DNA of 18,902 nucleotides from Flavobacteriales bacterium (GTDB taxonomy: Bacteria > Bacteroidota > Bacteroidia > Flavobacteriales > BACL11), in NCBI GenBank assembly GCA_002683775.1, contig NYTT01000007.1, positions 1 to 18,902 on the forward strand, written 5' to 3'. Position 1 is the first letter of the stretch. Every line of letters starts with the position of its first letter. A model generated the notes under the pieces. That model had not been told where the DNA came from. It saw only the letters and a list, made by a program, of their open reading frames with translations, and ran no database searches. This document shows, piece after piece, positions 10,192 through 17,168 of this stretch. The translations under genes were made by a program, and so were the position numbers.

Positions 10192-10223
10192 CAATATTAC
10201 GATTTTTACTCTGCTTCAACAAA
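10192..10223 (-). promoter_or_regulatory. Bacteroidota-type promoter for the secreted PKD protein
   Basis: On the minus strand TTTG (10223-10220) and TAATATTG (10199-10192) are separated by 20 bases. This fits the Bacteroidota consensus TTTG - about 19 bases - TAnnTTTG, with one mismatch in the -7 box. The start codon at 10173 lies 18 bases beyond the -7 box, giving a very short leader. This also argues against the in-frame TTG start within the box. Confidence 0.5.
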
Positions 10224-10253
10224 TTGAATATTATTTAAACAAGATGAAACTAG

Positions 10254-10269
10254 AAATTTTGCAAAATTT
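10254..10269. repeat. Perfect 16-bp palindrome at the 3' end of ahcY
   Basis: AAATTTTGCAAAATTT is its own reverse complement and ends on the first base of the ahcY stop triplet. As RNA it could fold to a six-pair A-U stem with a four-base loop. No GC pairs and no clear U-run follow on the minus strand, so it is a weak candidate for a terminator or a 3' end protecting hairpin. It could be chance in AT-rich DNA. Confidence 0.35.
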
Positions 10270-11561
10270 TAGTACCTGTAATATTCTGGCTTAAATGGGC
10301 CTTCAACTTCAACTCCAATATAATCAGCCTGATCACTCCTTAATGTTTCAAGCTCAACACCAATCTTAGCAAGATGCAATCGAGCAACTTTCTCATCTAA
10401 TTTTTTAGGTAACATATATACTTTATTTTCATAATTTGATGAGTTAGACCATAACTCCAACTGAGCCAATACTTGATTGGTAAAAGAATTTGACATAACA
10501 AATGAAGGATGCCCAGTGGCACAACCTAAATTCACTAATCTGCCCTCAGCAAGTAAAATTATATCTTTACCATCTACAGTATACATATCAACCTGAGGCT
10601 TTATAATATTTTTAGTGTGTCCCCAATTATCGTTTAACCATGCAACATCGATTTCATTATCAAAATGTCCAATATTACAAACAATAGTCTTGTCCTTCAT
10701 GTTCTCAAAATGACGAGATTGTATTATATCTTTATTTCCTGTTGTCGTTACAATTATATCAGCATCTTGACAAGCATTGTCCATTTTTTTAACAGCAAAA
10801 CCATCCATCGCAGCTTGAAGTGCGCAAATTGGGTCAATTTCAGTAACTATTACTCTTGCCCCAGCCCCCCTAAGAGAAGCGGCAGAGCCTTTGCCTACAT
10901 CACCATATCCAGCAACAACTGCCACCTTTCCTGCCATCATAACATCAGTTGCTCTTCTGATTGCATCAACCAATGATTCTTTACATCCATATTTGTTATC
11001 AAATTTTGATTTTGTAACTGAATCATTAATATTAATTGCAGGTAACACAAGCGAACCATTCTCCATACGCTCATATAATCTATGCACACCAGTAGTTGTC
11101 TCTTCAGATAAACCTTTAATATCTTTTGTCATTTCAGGAAACCTATCAAAAACCATATTTGTTAAATCACCACCGTCATCAAGTATCATATTTAATGACT
11201 TACCCCCTTCAAATGCAGTAAGCGTCTGAAGTATACACCAATCAAATTCATCCTCATTCATCCCCTTCCATGCATACACAGGAACTCCTGTTGCAGCTAT
11301 TGCTGCTGCCGCTTGATCCTGAGTTGAGAAAATATTACATGAAGACCAAGAAACTTCTGCTCCAAGATGAACTAAAGTCTCAATCAAAACTGCTGTTTGA
11401 ATTGTCATATGTAAACAGCCTGCAATTCTTGCACCTTTAAGTGGTTTATTTGAAGCGTATTCTTCTCTGATAGCCATTAATCCTGGCATTTCAGCTTCTG
11501 CCAAGGTAATTTCTTTTCTACCCCATTCTGCTAATGAGATGTCTTTAACTTTATATTTCAT
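10269..11561 (-). CDS. ahcY: Adenosylhomocysteinase (S-adenosyl-L-homocysteine hydrolase)
   Basis: A cytosolic NAD-dependent enzyme that splits S-adenosylhomocysteine into adenosine and homocysteine, removing the inhibitory by-product of SAM-dependent methylation and feeding the methionine cycle. The 430-residue length is typical. Both family signatures are present: SCNIFSTQDQAAAAI (74-88), and the NAD-binding loop GYGDVGKGSAASLRGAGA (218-235). Catalytic-region residues are visible in LDDGGDLT (127-134), EETTTGVHRL (153-162) and the Lys184/Asp188 pair of SVTKSKFDN. HPSFVMSNSFTNQ (351-363) and the C-terminal KPEYYRY are also conserved. It is transcribed alone on the minus strand, divergent from the phosphopantetheinyl transferase gene 73 bp away, with a -7 promoter element 28 bases before its ATG. 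Nothing is unusual about the protein. Confidence 0.98.
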   Translation of the reverse strand: MKYKVKDISLAEWGRKEITLAEAEMPGLMAIREEYASNKPLKGARIAGCLHMTIQTAVLIETLVHLGAEVSWSSCNIFSTQDQAAAAIAATGVPVYAWKGMNEDEFDWCILQTLTAFEGGKSLNMILDDGGDLTNMVFDRFPEMTKDIKGLSEETTTGVHRLYERMENGSLVLPAININDSVTKSKFDNKYGCKESLVDAIRRATDVMMAGKVAVVAGYGDVGKGSAASLRGAGARVIVTEIDPICALQAAMDGFAVKKMDNACQDADIIVTTTGNKDIIQSRHFENMKDKTIVCNIGHFDNEIDVAWLNDNWGHTKNIIKPQVDMYTVDGKDIILLAEGRLVNLGCATGHPSFVMSNSFTNQVLAQLELWSNSSNYENKVYMLPKKLDEKVARLHLAKIGVELETLRSDQADYIGVEVEGPFKPEYYRY

Positions 11562-11589
11562 AGTTTAAACGTTTATATTTTTAGGGCTG

Positions 11590-11597
11590 CAAATATA
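11590..11597 (-). promoter_or_regulatory. -7 promoter element for ahcY
   Basis: The minus strand reads TATATTTG, a perfect match to the Bacteroidota TAnnTTTG box, 28 bases upstream of the ahcY ATG at 11561. No TTTG is found at the usual -33 spacing, so this rests on the -7 box alone. The leader would be about 20 bases. Confidence 0.5.
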
Positions 11598-11634
11598 GGC
11601 ATTATTATTATTTTAGCACTTAATTTCTAAAGAC

Positions 11635-12216
11635 ATGCCTTTAGCTCATAAATTAAAATTTAGCAATTGTATTATTGCTATTTGGAAGACAACAGAATCT
11701 TTTGATGATCTTAAAAAAGAATCTGATATTTCTGATATTCATACTTTCAAATCTGAAAAAAGAAAAAAAGAAATTTTATCTAGAAATCTACTGCTAAAAG
11801 AAATGATTCCCGAAGCAGAACTCTCATATAATAATTTTGGTGCTCCTCAGATTAACTCTAGTGATAACATTTCAATTTCACATTCAAAAAATTTAGTAGC
11901 AATTGGATTCAGTAAAGATAAAATTGGTATTGATATTCAGAATATTAGCGAAAAAGCACTTTCTTTATCCCCAAGATTTATTTGCGAAAGAAATCTAAAT
12001 AATCTAAGCATAGAAAAAGCAACATTGTTGTGGTGTTGTAAAGAGGCTATTTACAAATGGTATCAAAAAGGAAGCGTTAATTTTAAAGCAGATATATTTA
12101 TTTTTCCATTTAATTTGAAAGCATCTGGAACTATATTAGCAAATTTTAGAAAAGAAAAATTAAGTTTATTTTATTATAAAATCGATACATTTTATTTAGT
12201 GTATCTTTGCAAATGA
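11635..12216 (+). CDS. 4'-phosphopantetheinyl transferase superfamily protein
   Basis: This enzyme should move the 4'-phosphopantetheine arm from coenzyme A onto a Ser of acyl- or peptidyl-carrier proteins, turning apo into holo carrier. At 193 residues it is a compact, Sfp/AcpT-like member. The family motifs are clear: SISHSK (81-85), then IGIDIQ (97-102) with the Mg-binding Asp100, then WCCKEAIYKW (133-142) with Lys136 and Glu137. The ATG at 11635 is the first in frame and leaves 73 bp to the divergent ahcY. It is the first gene of a tight plus-strand run; the next gene begins 10 bp after its stop. Whether it serves fatty-acid ACP or another carrier cannot be read from sequence, and no synthase is nearby in the window. 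Confidence 0.88.
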   Translation: MPLAHKLKFSNCIIAIWKTTESFDDLKKESDISDIHTFKSEKRKKEILSRNLLLKEMIPEAELSYNNFGAPQINSSDNISISHSKNLVAIGFSKDKIGIDIQNISEKALSLSPRFICERNLNNLSIEKATLLWCCKEAIYKWYQKGSVNFKADIFIFPFNLKASGTILANFRKEKLSLFYYKIDTFYLVYLCK

Positions 12217-12226
12217 AACAACTAAC

Positions 12227-12964
12227 ATGAGAATTTACAATAAAATAATTTCTGACAAAAAGGCAAATAAAAAATCATTTGCACTTTTGATTGACCCTGA
12301 CAAACAAGATTTAACTCAACTCTTAATAATTATCAATAAAGCAGAAAAATCCAAGGTAGATTATTTTTTTGTAGGGGGAAGTTTACTTACATATGACAGT
12401 CTTGATACTTGCCTAAAAACTATTAAAAATAATTCTACTATTCCAGTTGTATTATTTCCAGGAAACGCAATGCAAGTAAATGACAAAGCTGATGGGATTC
12501 TCTTTTTGTCATTAATTTCAGGAAGAAATGCTGAAATGCTAATTGGAAAGCAGGTGATAACAGCTCCAATACTAAAACAATCTTCTTTGGAAGTTCTATC
12601 AACAGGCTACATACTTGTTGATAGCGGAAAACCCACAACAGCATCATATATGAGTAATACAACTCCAATCCCAGCAGATAAAGATACTGTATCTGCATGC
12701 ACAGCAATGGCAGGGGAAATGTTAGGGTTAAAACTTATCTTTATGGATGGCGGTAGTGGTGCAAAAAATCCTATTTCTTCAAAGATGATTGCAACTGTAA
12801 GCAAGTCAATTGATGCACCATTAATCATAGGTGGAGGAATAAATTCTGGCGAAAAAGCTTTGGTAAACTGTAAAGCAGGCGCAGATATTATTGTTGTGGG
12901 TAATGCTATTGAAAAAAACGAAGATCTAATTTCTGAAATTTCAAGTGCAGTACATCAATTCTAA
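12227..12964 (+). CDS. pcrB: Geranylgeranylglyceryl / heptaprenylglyceryl phosphate synthase (PcrB/GGGPS family)
   Basis: A TIM-barrel prenyltransferase that joins a polyprenyl diphosphate to sn-glycerol-1-phosphate through an ether bond, the step that starts archaeal lipid synthesis. The 245 residues contain the family motifs in order: LIDPDK (21-26), FVGGSLLT (48-55), LFPGN (76-80), YMSNTTPIP (141-149), MDGGSGA (173-179), IGGGINSGEKA (201-211) and GADIIVVGNAIE (218-229). The last three form the phosphate-binding end of the barrel. Homologues are known in Bacteroidetes, but their product and role there are much less clear than in Archaea or Bacillus; prenyl chain length cannot be told from sequence. 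It lies 10 bp after the phosphopantetheinyl transferase and 42 bp before the PnuC-family gene, probably in one transcript. No archaeal-type G1P dehydrogenase or other ether-lipid gene is seen in the window. Confidence 0.93.
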   Translation: MRIYNKIISDKKANKKSFALLIDPDKQDLTQLLIIINKAEKSKVDYFFVGGSLLTYDSLDTCLKTIKNNSTIPVVLFPGNAMQVNDKADGILFLSLISGRNAEMLIGKQVITAPILKQSSLEVLSTGYILVDSGKPTTASYMSNTTPIPADKDTVSACTAMAGEMLGLKLIFMDGGSGAKNPISSKMIATVSKSIDAPLIIGGGINSGEKALVNCKAGADIIVVGNAIEKNEDLISEISSAVHQF

Positions 12965-12966
12965 AT

Positions 12967-13005
12967 ATGAGTTTCTATAAAGAATTGAAACTAGGTAAAT
13001 TCTGA
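12967..13005 (+). other. 12-codon mini-ORF filling the gap between pcrB and pnuC
   Basis: An ATG two bases after the pcrB stop opens a frame reading MSFYKELKLGKF and stopping one base before the pnuC ATG. It fills the 42-bp gap almost exactly. It could let ribosomes pass from one gene to the next, be a leader peptide, or be chance. There is no direct evidence of translation. Confidence 0.2.
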
Positions 13006-13006
13006 T

Positions 13007-13603
13007 ATGAACGAAATTATTTCTTTCCTAAATAGCATAAATTTTAATTGGAATATAATAGAAATTATTGCTGTAACCTCTTCGATAATTTATGTATCAT
13101 TAGCATCAAGACAAAGTATCAATTGTTGGATTTTTGCAATAATTAGTGTTTCGTTATATATTTACATTTGCTTCAATGCTCAGCTTTATCTTGAAACTGG
13201 ACTACAAATTTTTTATTTAATAATGGCCGTATATGGCTATTTAAATTGGACTAAATCAAGCAATAATCTTTCTATAACTAATTTAAGTGTCGGCAACCAT
13301 TTATTAACTATTGTTCTTGGAACTATATGTGCTTTTTTGTTGGGATATTTCTTTACTATATACACTTCATCACAAATGCCAATAATCGATTCTTTTACTA
13401 CTGTATTTTCAGTTATTGCTACATACATGCTAACTAAAAAGGTATTAGAGAATTGGCTATATTGGATAGTCATTGATATAGTATCTATTTACTTATACTT
13501 TAACAGAGAACTTCACCTAACATCATTACTATTCATTTTGTATAGCATAATTGCAATTTTTGGATACTATTCTTGGTTAAGACATAGTAAAAAGTATGCC
13601 TAA
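13007..13603 (+). CDS. PnuC-family vitamin transporter (nicotinamide riboside or thiamin)
   Basis: An inner-membrane facilitator of 198 residues, nearly all hydrophobic, with about seven membrane segments. PnuC-family features are visible: LYLETGLQIFYLIMAVYGYLNW (60-81, here read in parts LYLETG, LQIFYL and YGYLNW), then ENWLYWIVIDIVSIYLYF (148-165) and GYYSW (186-190). Family members take up a vitamin by facilitated diffusion and rely on a cytosolic kinase to trap it: PnuC carries nicotinamide riboside, PnuT thiamin. The next gene overlaps it by 8 bp and encodes such a kinase. The NadR-like character of the kinase favours nicotinamide riboside; the TPP-riboswitch receptor gene just downstream keeps thiamin open, though the riboswitch comes after this gene and would not control it. 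I therefore leave the symbol blank. Confidence 0.88.
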   Translation: MNEIISFLNSINFNWNIIEIIAVTSSIIYVSLASRQSINCWIFAIISVSLYIYICFNAQLYLETGLQIFYLIMAVYGYLNWTKSSNNLSITNLSVGNHLLTIVLGTICAFLLGYFFTIYTSSQMPIIDSFTTVFSVIATYMLTKKVLENWLYWIVIDIVSIYLYFNRELHLTSLLFILYSIIAIFGYYSWLRHSKKYA

Positions 13604-14090
13604 AATTATTGTTACAGGTCCTGAAAGTTGCGGTAAAACAACATTGTGTGATGCTCTTTCTAAACAGTTTAAAATACCCTACAACAAAGAATACGCAAGA
13701 GAATATCTTACAGAAATTGGCAGAGAATATTCAAAAAAAGACCTTCTTAAAATAGCAATTAAACAATTAAAAAATGAAAAAAGTAGATTTTTGCTTGATA
13801 CTGATCTAATTACAATTAAAATATGGAGCATATACAAATATGGTGATTGTGAAGAATGGATTTTAAAGCAAATTGAATCTCAAAAAAAAGAAAATCGTTT
13901 TTATCTTTTATGTAAACCAGATATCAAATGGTCTCCAGATCCATTACGAGAAAACCCAAAGGATAGAATTAAACTTTTTGACACATATCTTAATGAAATT
14001 TCAACTCTTAATCATAAATACCACATTGTTGAAGGAGAAAACAGAATTTCAAATTCGTTAAAAATAGTTTCTACTAAATTATTTAAATAA
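13596..14090 (+). CDS. NadR-like P-loop kinase (probable ribosylnicotinamide kinase)
   Basis: A 164-residue ATP-binding protein of the AAA_28/NadR C-terminal type. Visible motifs are the Walker A loop GPESCGKTTL (8-17), the conserved EYAREYL (32-38), the Walker B-like DTDLITIKIW (68-77), and a lid region PDIKWSPDPLRENP (108-121) with basic residues for phosphate transfer. This closely follows the nicotinamide riboside kinase half of NadR, without the N-terminal regulator or the adenylyltransferase domain. It overlaps the transporter gene by 8 bp (ATG inside the end of that frame), so translation is probably coupled and the protein should phosphorylate, and so trap, whatever the transporter brings in. 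The reaction with nicotinamide riboside is inferred from family; thiamin or another nucleoside-like substrate is possible. Its stop lies 11 bp before the promoter of the thiamin receptor. Confidence 0.82.
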   Translation: MPKIIVTGPESCGKTTLCDALSKQFKIPYNKEYAREYLTEIGREYSKKDLLKIAIKQLKNEKSRFLLDTDLITIKIWSIYKYGDCEEWILKQIESQKKENRFYLLCKPDIKWSPDPLRENPKDRIKLFDTYLNEISTLNHKYHIVEGENRISNSLKIVSTKLFK

Positions 14091-14101
14091 AAATCTTTTT
14101 T

Positions 14102-14109
14102 TATTTTTG
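14102..14109 (+). promoter_or_regulatory. -7 promoter element of the TPP-riboswitch transcript
   Basis: TATTTTTG matches the Bacteroidota -7 box TAnnTTTG exactly. It ends six bases before the first base of the riboswitch P1 stem (14116), where transcription would be expected to begin. No -33 TTTG is seen at the normal spacing. It makes the receptor a separate transcription unit from the kinase gene. Confidence 0.55.
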
Positions 14110-14115
14110 TGGCAT

Positions 14116-14189
14116 CTTATAACGGGGTGCCATTAGGCTGAGATCAAACCCATTGAACCTGATCTGGTAATTCAGAATAGGGAAATGAG
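14116..14189 (+). promoter_or_regulatory. TPP riboswitch (THI element) aptamer
   Basis: All conserved THI-box parts are visible in order. P1 is CTTAT (14116-14120) with ATGAG (14185-14189). P2 is GGGT (14125-14128) with ACCC (14148-14151). A very short P3 is GCC/GGC closed by an ATTA loop, followed by the pyrimidine-binding CTGAGA (14138-14143). The pyrophosphate-sensing arm has ACCTGATCTGG (14157-14167) and closes with AGGGAA (14179-14184). Ligand is thiamin pyrophosphate, and the usual outcome is lower expression when TPP is plentiful. The gene controlled is the TonB-dependent receptor at 14265, 75 bases downstream. Confidence 0.95.
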
Positions 14190-14191
14190 TA

Positions 14192-14238
14192 AACATTAAA
14201 TAATTACAAGTTTCAAACCCGTGAATCTTGTTAATGTT
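14192..14238 (+). promoter_or_regulatory. Leader hairpin, probable expression platform of the TPP riboswitch
   Basis: Directly after the aptamer, AACATTA (14192-14198) pairs with TAATGTT (14232-14238) and ACAAG (14206-14210) with CTTGT (14227-14231), leaving a seven-base bulge and a 16-base loop (14211-14226). The loop contains TCAAACCCGTGAA, nearly the same as TCAAACCCATTGAA in the aptamer (14144-14157). Its CCCGT can pair with ACGGG (14122-14126), the 5' side of P2. No U-run follows, so a transcription terminator is not evident, and the way the switch acts is open. Confidence 0.45.
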
Positions 14239-14264
14239 AACTAAAGTAAAACAAACTTTTGAAG

Positions 14265-16460
14265 ATGAAAAACCTAATATGCTGTATTTCACTTATTTTA
14301 CCATTTATTTTAAAATCGCAAGAATCTAATGATTCGATTAAGTTTAAACAACAACTTAATGAAGTAAATATCAATGCTCTTAGGGCAGGAGAAAAAACTC
14401 CTGTTTCATTTACCAACATAAGCAAAGAACAAATCAGCAAAAGTAATCTTGGACAAGATTTACCCTATATCATTTCAATGACCCCATCTGTAGTTACAAC
14501 TTCTGATGCTGGAGCTGGAATTGGATACACAGGATTTAGAATAAGGGGTTCAGATCCAACTAGAATAAATGTTACAATAAATGGTATCCCACTAAATGAT
14601 TCAGAAAGCCAAGGTGTATGGTGGGTAAATATGCCTGATTTCTCTTCATCAATCGACAATATACAAATCCAAAGAGGCGTAGGGACCTCAACAAATGGTT
14701 CGGGAGCATTTGGGGCTTCTGTAAATCTTCAAACAAATGGCCTCAAATTAACGCCTTATTCTGTTACAAGCAGTACAATTGGAAGCTACAACACTCTTAA
14801 AAACAACATTGAATTTGGCACTGGACTAATCAATAATAACTTTATTATTGACACTAGAATATCTAGAATATCATCTGATGGTTATATTGACAGGGCTTCT
14901 GCCAACTTAAAGTCAATATATTTAGAAGGAACATATTTGGGTGAAAAATCAGTGTTAAAAGCCTTAATTTTTTCTGGTCAAGAACTAACTTATCAAGCAT
15001 GGAATGGAGTACCGTTAAATTATTTAGATACTAATCGCACTTTCAACTCCTACACTTATGAAAATGAGGTAGATAATTACCAGCAAACTCATTATCAATT
15101 GCACTATAGCAAGCAAGCAAGCAAGTCAACTAAGTTGAAAATCGCATATCATTATACTCACGGGGAAGGATATTACGAGCAAGAGAAATTGAGCCAAAAG
15201 TTTAATGATTATGGACTTGAAAATATCATTATATCTGCTGATACTATTTTTACAACTAATTTAGTTAGAAGAAAATGGCTTAAAAATGATTTTGGAGGAA
15301 TAACTTACTCAATCGATCATAATTTCAAAAGTACGAACTTAATCTTTGGAGGCTCTTATAATAAATATTCGGGCCAACATTACGGAAATATTATTTGGGC
15401 ACAATATTCAAGTAATGGAGCAATAAATCATCAATATTATTGGAACAGAGCAGAAAAATATGATCAAAATATGTATCTAAAATTTAATTATAATTATTCC
15501 GCCAAAACAAATATTTATGCAGATTTTCAAACTAGAAAAGTTGATTACACCTTTGAAGGGAAAGATGAAAATAACAATGCTGCTGAACAAAATGTAATAT
15601 TTAATTTTTACAATCCTAAAATTGGATTCTTTCATACTATTAATAAAAATCAATCATTCTATATGTCTTATGCTGTAGCCAATAGAGAACCAAATAGGAA
15701 TGATTTTGTTGAAAGCAGTCCTAAATCACGACCAATTCATGAGACTCTTTATGATACTGAGATTGGATACAAGTATCTTAGTCCTAAATTAAACTTATCA
15801 GTAAATCTTTACCAAATGAATTATGACAACCAACTTGTTTTAACAGGGCAAATAAATGATGTTGGCGCAAATACTAGACAGAACATAGCTAAATCGTTTA
15901 GAAAAGGTATTGAAATTGAAGCTAATTATAAAATAAACACAAAGATTGCTTGGTCTGGAAACATTTCCTTTAGTGAAAATAAAATCATAGAACACACTGC
16001 ATATATTGACAATTGGGACACTGGTGATCAAGAAATAATTGATTACAAGAATACTGACATCGCTTTCTCACCTAGTAGAGTGTATTCATCTGTTGTAAAC
16101 TATAAATTTGATAAAAACACAGAACTAGATTTTATTAGTAAATTTGTTGGAGAACAGTATATTGATAACACATCTTCTAAAGATAGAATGTTAAACAACT
16201 ATCTAGTTAATAATATTCGTTTTACATATTTTTGGAATAATAAGATATTCAAATCCGCAAAATTTACATTTCAGGCAAACAATATATTTGATCTTCAATA
16301 TGTAAGTAATGCATGGATTTATAGATTTATCTCTGAAAATTGGGATCCAAGAGACAGTGATCCATACGTTAATGCTGATAGTCAAAGAGGTTATAATATG
16401 GCTGGATATTTTCCAGAAGCAACTCGAAATTATCTTGCAGGGCTTACAATTGAATTTTAA
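14265..16460 (+). CDS. TonB-dependent receptor, probable thiamin / thiamin-derivative uptake
   Basis: A 731-residue outer-membrane receptor. I use the ATG at 14265; an in-frame TTG two codons earlier adds nothing. Residues 1-19 are a signal peptide (MKNLICCISLILPFILKSQ). A TonB-box-like stretch (LNEVNINAL, 31-39) precedes the plug at about 42-157, with GIGYTGFRIRGSDPTRINVT, GIPLNDSESQGVWW and GVGTSTNGSGAFGASVNLQT. The barrel then runs to a final aromatic residue (LTIEF). There is no N-terminal carboxypeptidase-like domain and no SusD partner. The assignment to thiamin rests on the TPP riboswitch directly upstream; TPP-controlled TonB receptors are known in Bacteroidetes as thiamin-uptake proteins (OmpThi). 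The transporter and kinase genes immediately before the riboswitch are candidates for the next steps. Substrate form (thiamin, phosphate ester or pyrimidine moiety) is unknown. Confidence 0.92.
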   Translation: MKNLICCISLILPFILKSQESNDSIKFKQQLNEVNINALRAGEKTPVSFTNISKEQISKSNLGQDLPYIISMTPSVVTTSDAGAGIGYTGFRIRGSDPTRINVTINGIPLNDSESQGVWWVNMPDFSSSIDNIQIQRGVGTSTNGSGAFGASVNLQTNGLKLTPYSVTSSTIGSYNTLKNNIEFGTGLINNNFIIDTRISRISSDGYIDRASANLKSIYLEGTYLGEKSVLKALIFSGQELTYQAWNGVPLNYLDTNRTFNSYTYENEVDNYQQTHYQLHYSKQASKSTKLKIAYHYTHGEGYYEQEKLSQKFNDYGLENIIISADTIFTTNLVRRKWLKNDFGGITYSIDHNFKSTNLIFGGSYNKYSGQHYGNIIWAQYSSNGAINHQYYWNRAEKYDQNMYLKFNYNYSAKTNIYADFQTRKVDYTFEGKDENNNAAEQNVIFNFYNPKIGFFHTINKNQSFYMSYAVANREPNRNDFVESSPKSRPIHETLYDTEIGYKYLSPKLNLSVNLYQMNYDNQLVLTGQINDVGANTRQNIAKSFRKGIEIEANYKINTKIAWSGNISFSENKIIEHTAYIDNWDTGDQEIIDYKNTDIAFSPSRVYSSVVNYKFDKNTELDFISKFVGEQYIDNTSSKDRMLNNYLVNNIRFTYFWNNKIFKSAKFTFQANNIFDLQYVSNAWIYRFISENWDPRDSDPYVNADSQRGYNMAGYFPEATRNYLAGLTIEF

Positions 16461-16521
16461 TCAACATACTAATAATCAAACTTTCACAACTAAGTTCTAT
16501 AATTAGGCAGGCTTTTTTTAC

Positions 16522-16529
16522 TACTTTTG
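16522..16529 (+). promoter_or_regulatory. -7 promoter element for the DUF4290-murA unit
   Basis: TACTTTTG is an exact match to TAnnTTTG and lies 15 bases before the ATG at 16545, giving a leader of only about 9 bases. No -33 TTTG is at the expected spacing. In the 84 bp after the thiamin receptor I see no hairpin terminator, so some read-through is possible. Confidence 0.5.
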
Positions 16530-16544
16530 TAATAAATACATTTC

Positions 16545-17168
16545 ATGCAATACAATACAGATAGAGACGATCTTACGATACCAGAATATGGTAGACATGT
16601 TCAAAACATGATTAATCATGCCTTAACAATAAAAGATGAAAAAGAACAGCAAGAATGTGTTGATGCTATTATTGCATTTATGGGACAAATGAATCCTCAC
16701 TCGAGAGATGTTAAAGAATTTACTCACAAACTATGGGATCATCTTCATATAATGTCAGATTTCAAATTAAATGTAAAATCACCATATCCTATGCCTGAAT
16801 TAGAGAAATTAGCTGAGAAACCATCACAAATGAAATACCCGGGCAACAAAATAAAATTTTCATACTATGGTTGCACTATTCCAAATATGATTGAATCAGC
16901 TTTGTCAAAAACGGGTCTTGAAAAAGAAATAATGACTGGAATGATTGCTAACCAAATGAAAAAATCATATATTCTATTCAATGAAAGCTCTGTAGATAAT
17001 AACATTATAAGAATGCATTTAAAACAACTTTCAAATAACGGTCTTTTTTTAGCAGATGATTTTCAATTTATTAGATCTGCTTCAGTAAGGCAAGAAAAAA
17101 ACAGCCATCATAAAAAGAGTCATTCAAAGAAAAAAAATTATAGAAAAAACTACAAACATCATAACTAG
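16545..17168 (+). CDS. DUF4290-family protein
   Basis: A 207-residue soluble protein of a family found in Bacteroidetes, recognised from MQYNTDRDDLTIPEYGRHVQ at the N-terminus, MGQMNPHSRDVKEFTHKLWDHL (46-67, here noted as GQMNPHSRD and KLWDHL) and MKYPGN (96-101). It has no signal peptide or membrane segment. The function of the family is unknown. The last 25 residues or so (from about 183) form a very basic, His- and Lys-rich tail with repeated HHKK, HSKKK and NYRKN pieces, suggesting contact with nucleic acid, ribosomes or an anionic surface; this is inference. Its TAG stop is directly followed by the murA ATG (TAGATG), so the two are translated from one message, which makes a tie to cell-wall synthesis or division worth considering. 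Confidence 0.85.
   Translation: MQYNTDRDDLTIPEYGRHVQNMINHALTIKDEKEQQECVDAIIAFMGQMNPHSRDVKEFTHKLWDHLHIMSDFKLNVKSPYPMPELEKLAEKPSQMKYPGNKIKFSYYGCTIPNMIESALSKTGLEKEIMTGMIANQMKKSYILFNESSVDNNIIRMHLKQLSNNGLFLADDFQFIRSASVRQEKNSHHKKSHSKKKNYRKNYKHHN

Noticed and set aside
10174..10194. In-frame TTG extension of the secreted PKD protein
   Set aside because: The TTG is part of the -7 promoter box and the extra seven residues precede a normal signal peptide; the ATG at 10173 is better.
10665..11229. Plus-strand open frames of about 100 codons opposite ahcY
   Set aside because: They lie wholly inside a strongly conserved gene, have no recognisable domain and overlap each other; they are shadows of the ahcY frame.
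14259..14264. In-frame TTG start two codons before the thiamin receptor ATG
   Set aside because: The ATG at 14265 gives a standard signal peptide and TTG starts are rarer.
16461..16521. Terminator after the thiamin receptor
   Set aside because: A T-run is present (near 16513-16519), but I could not build a stable stem before it.
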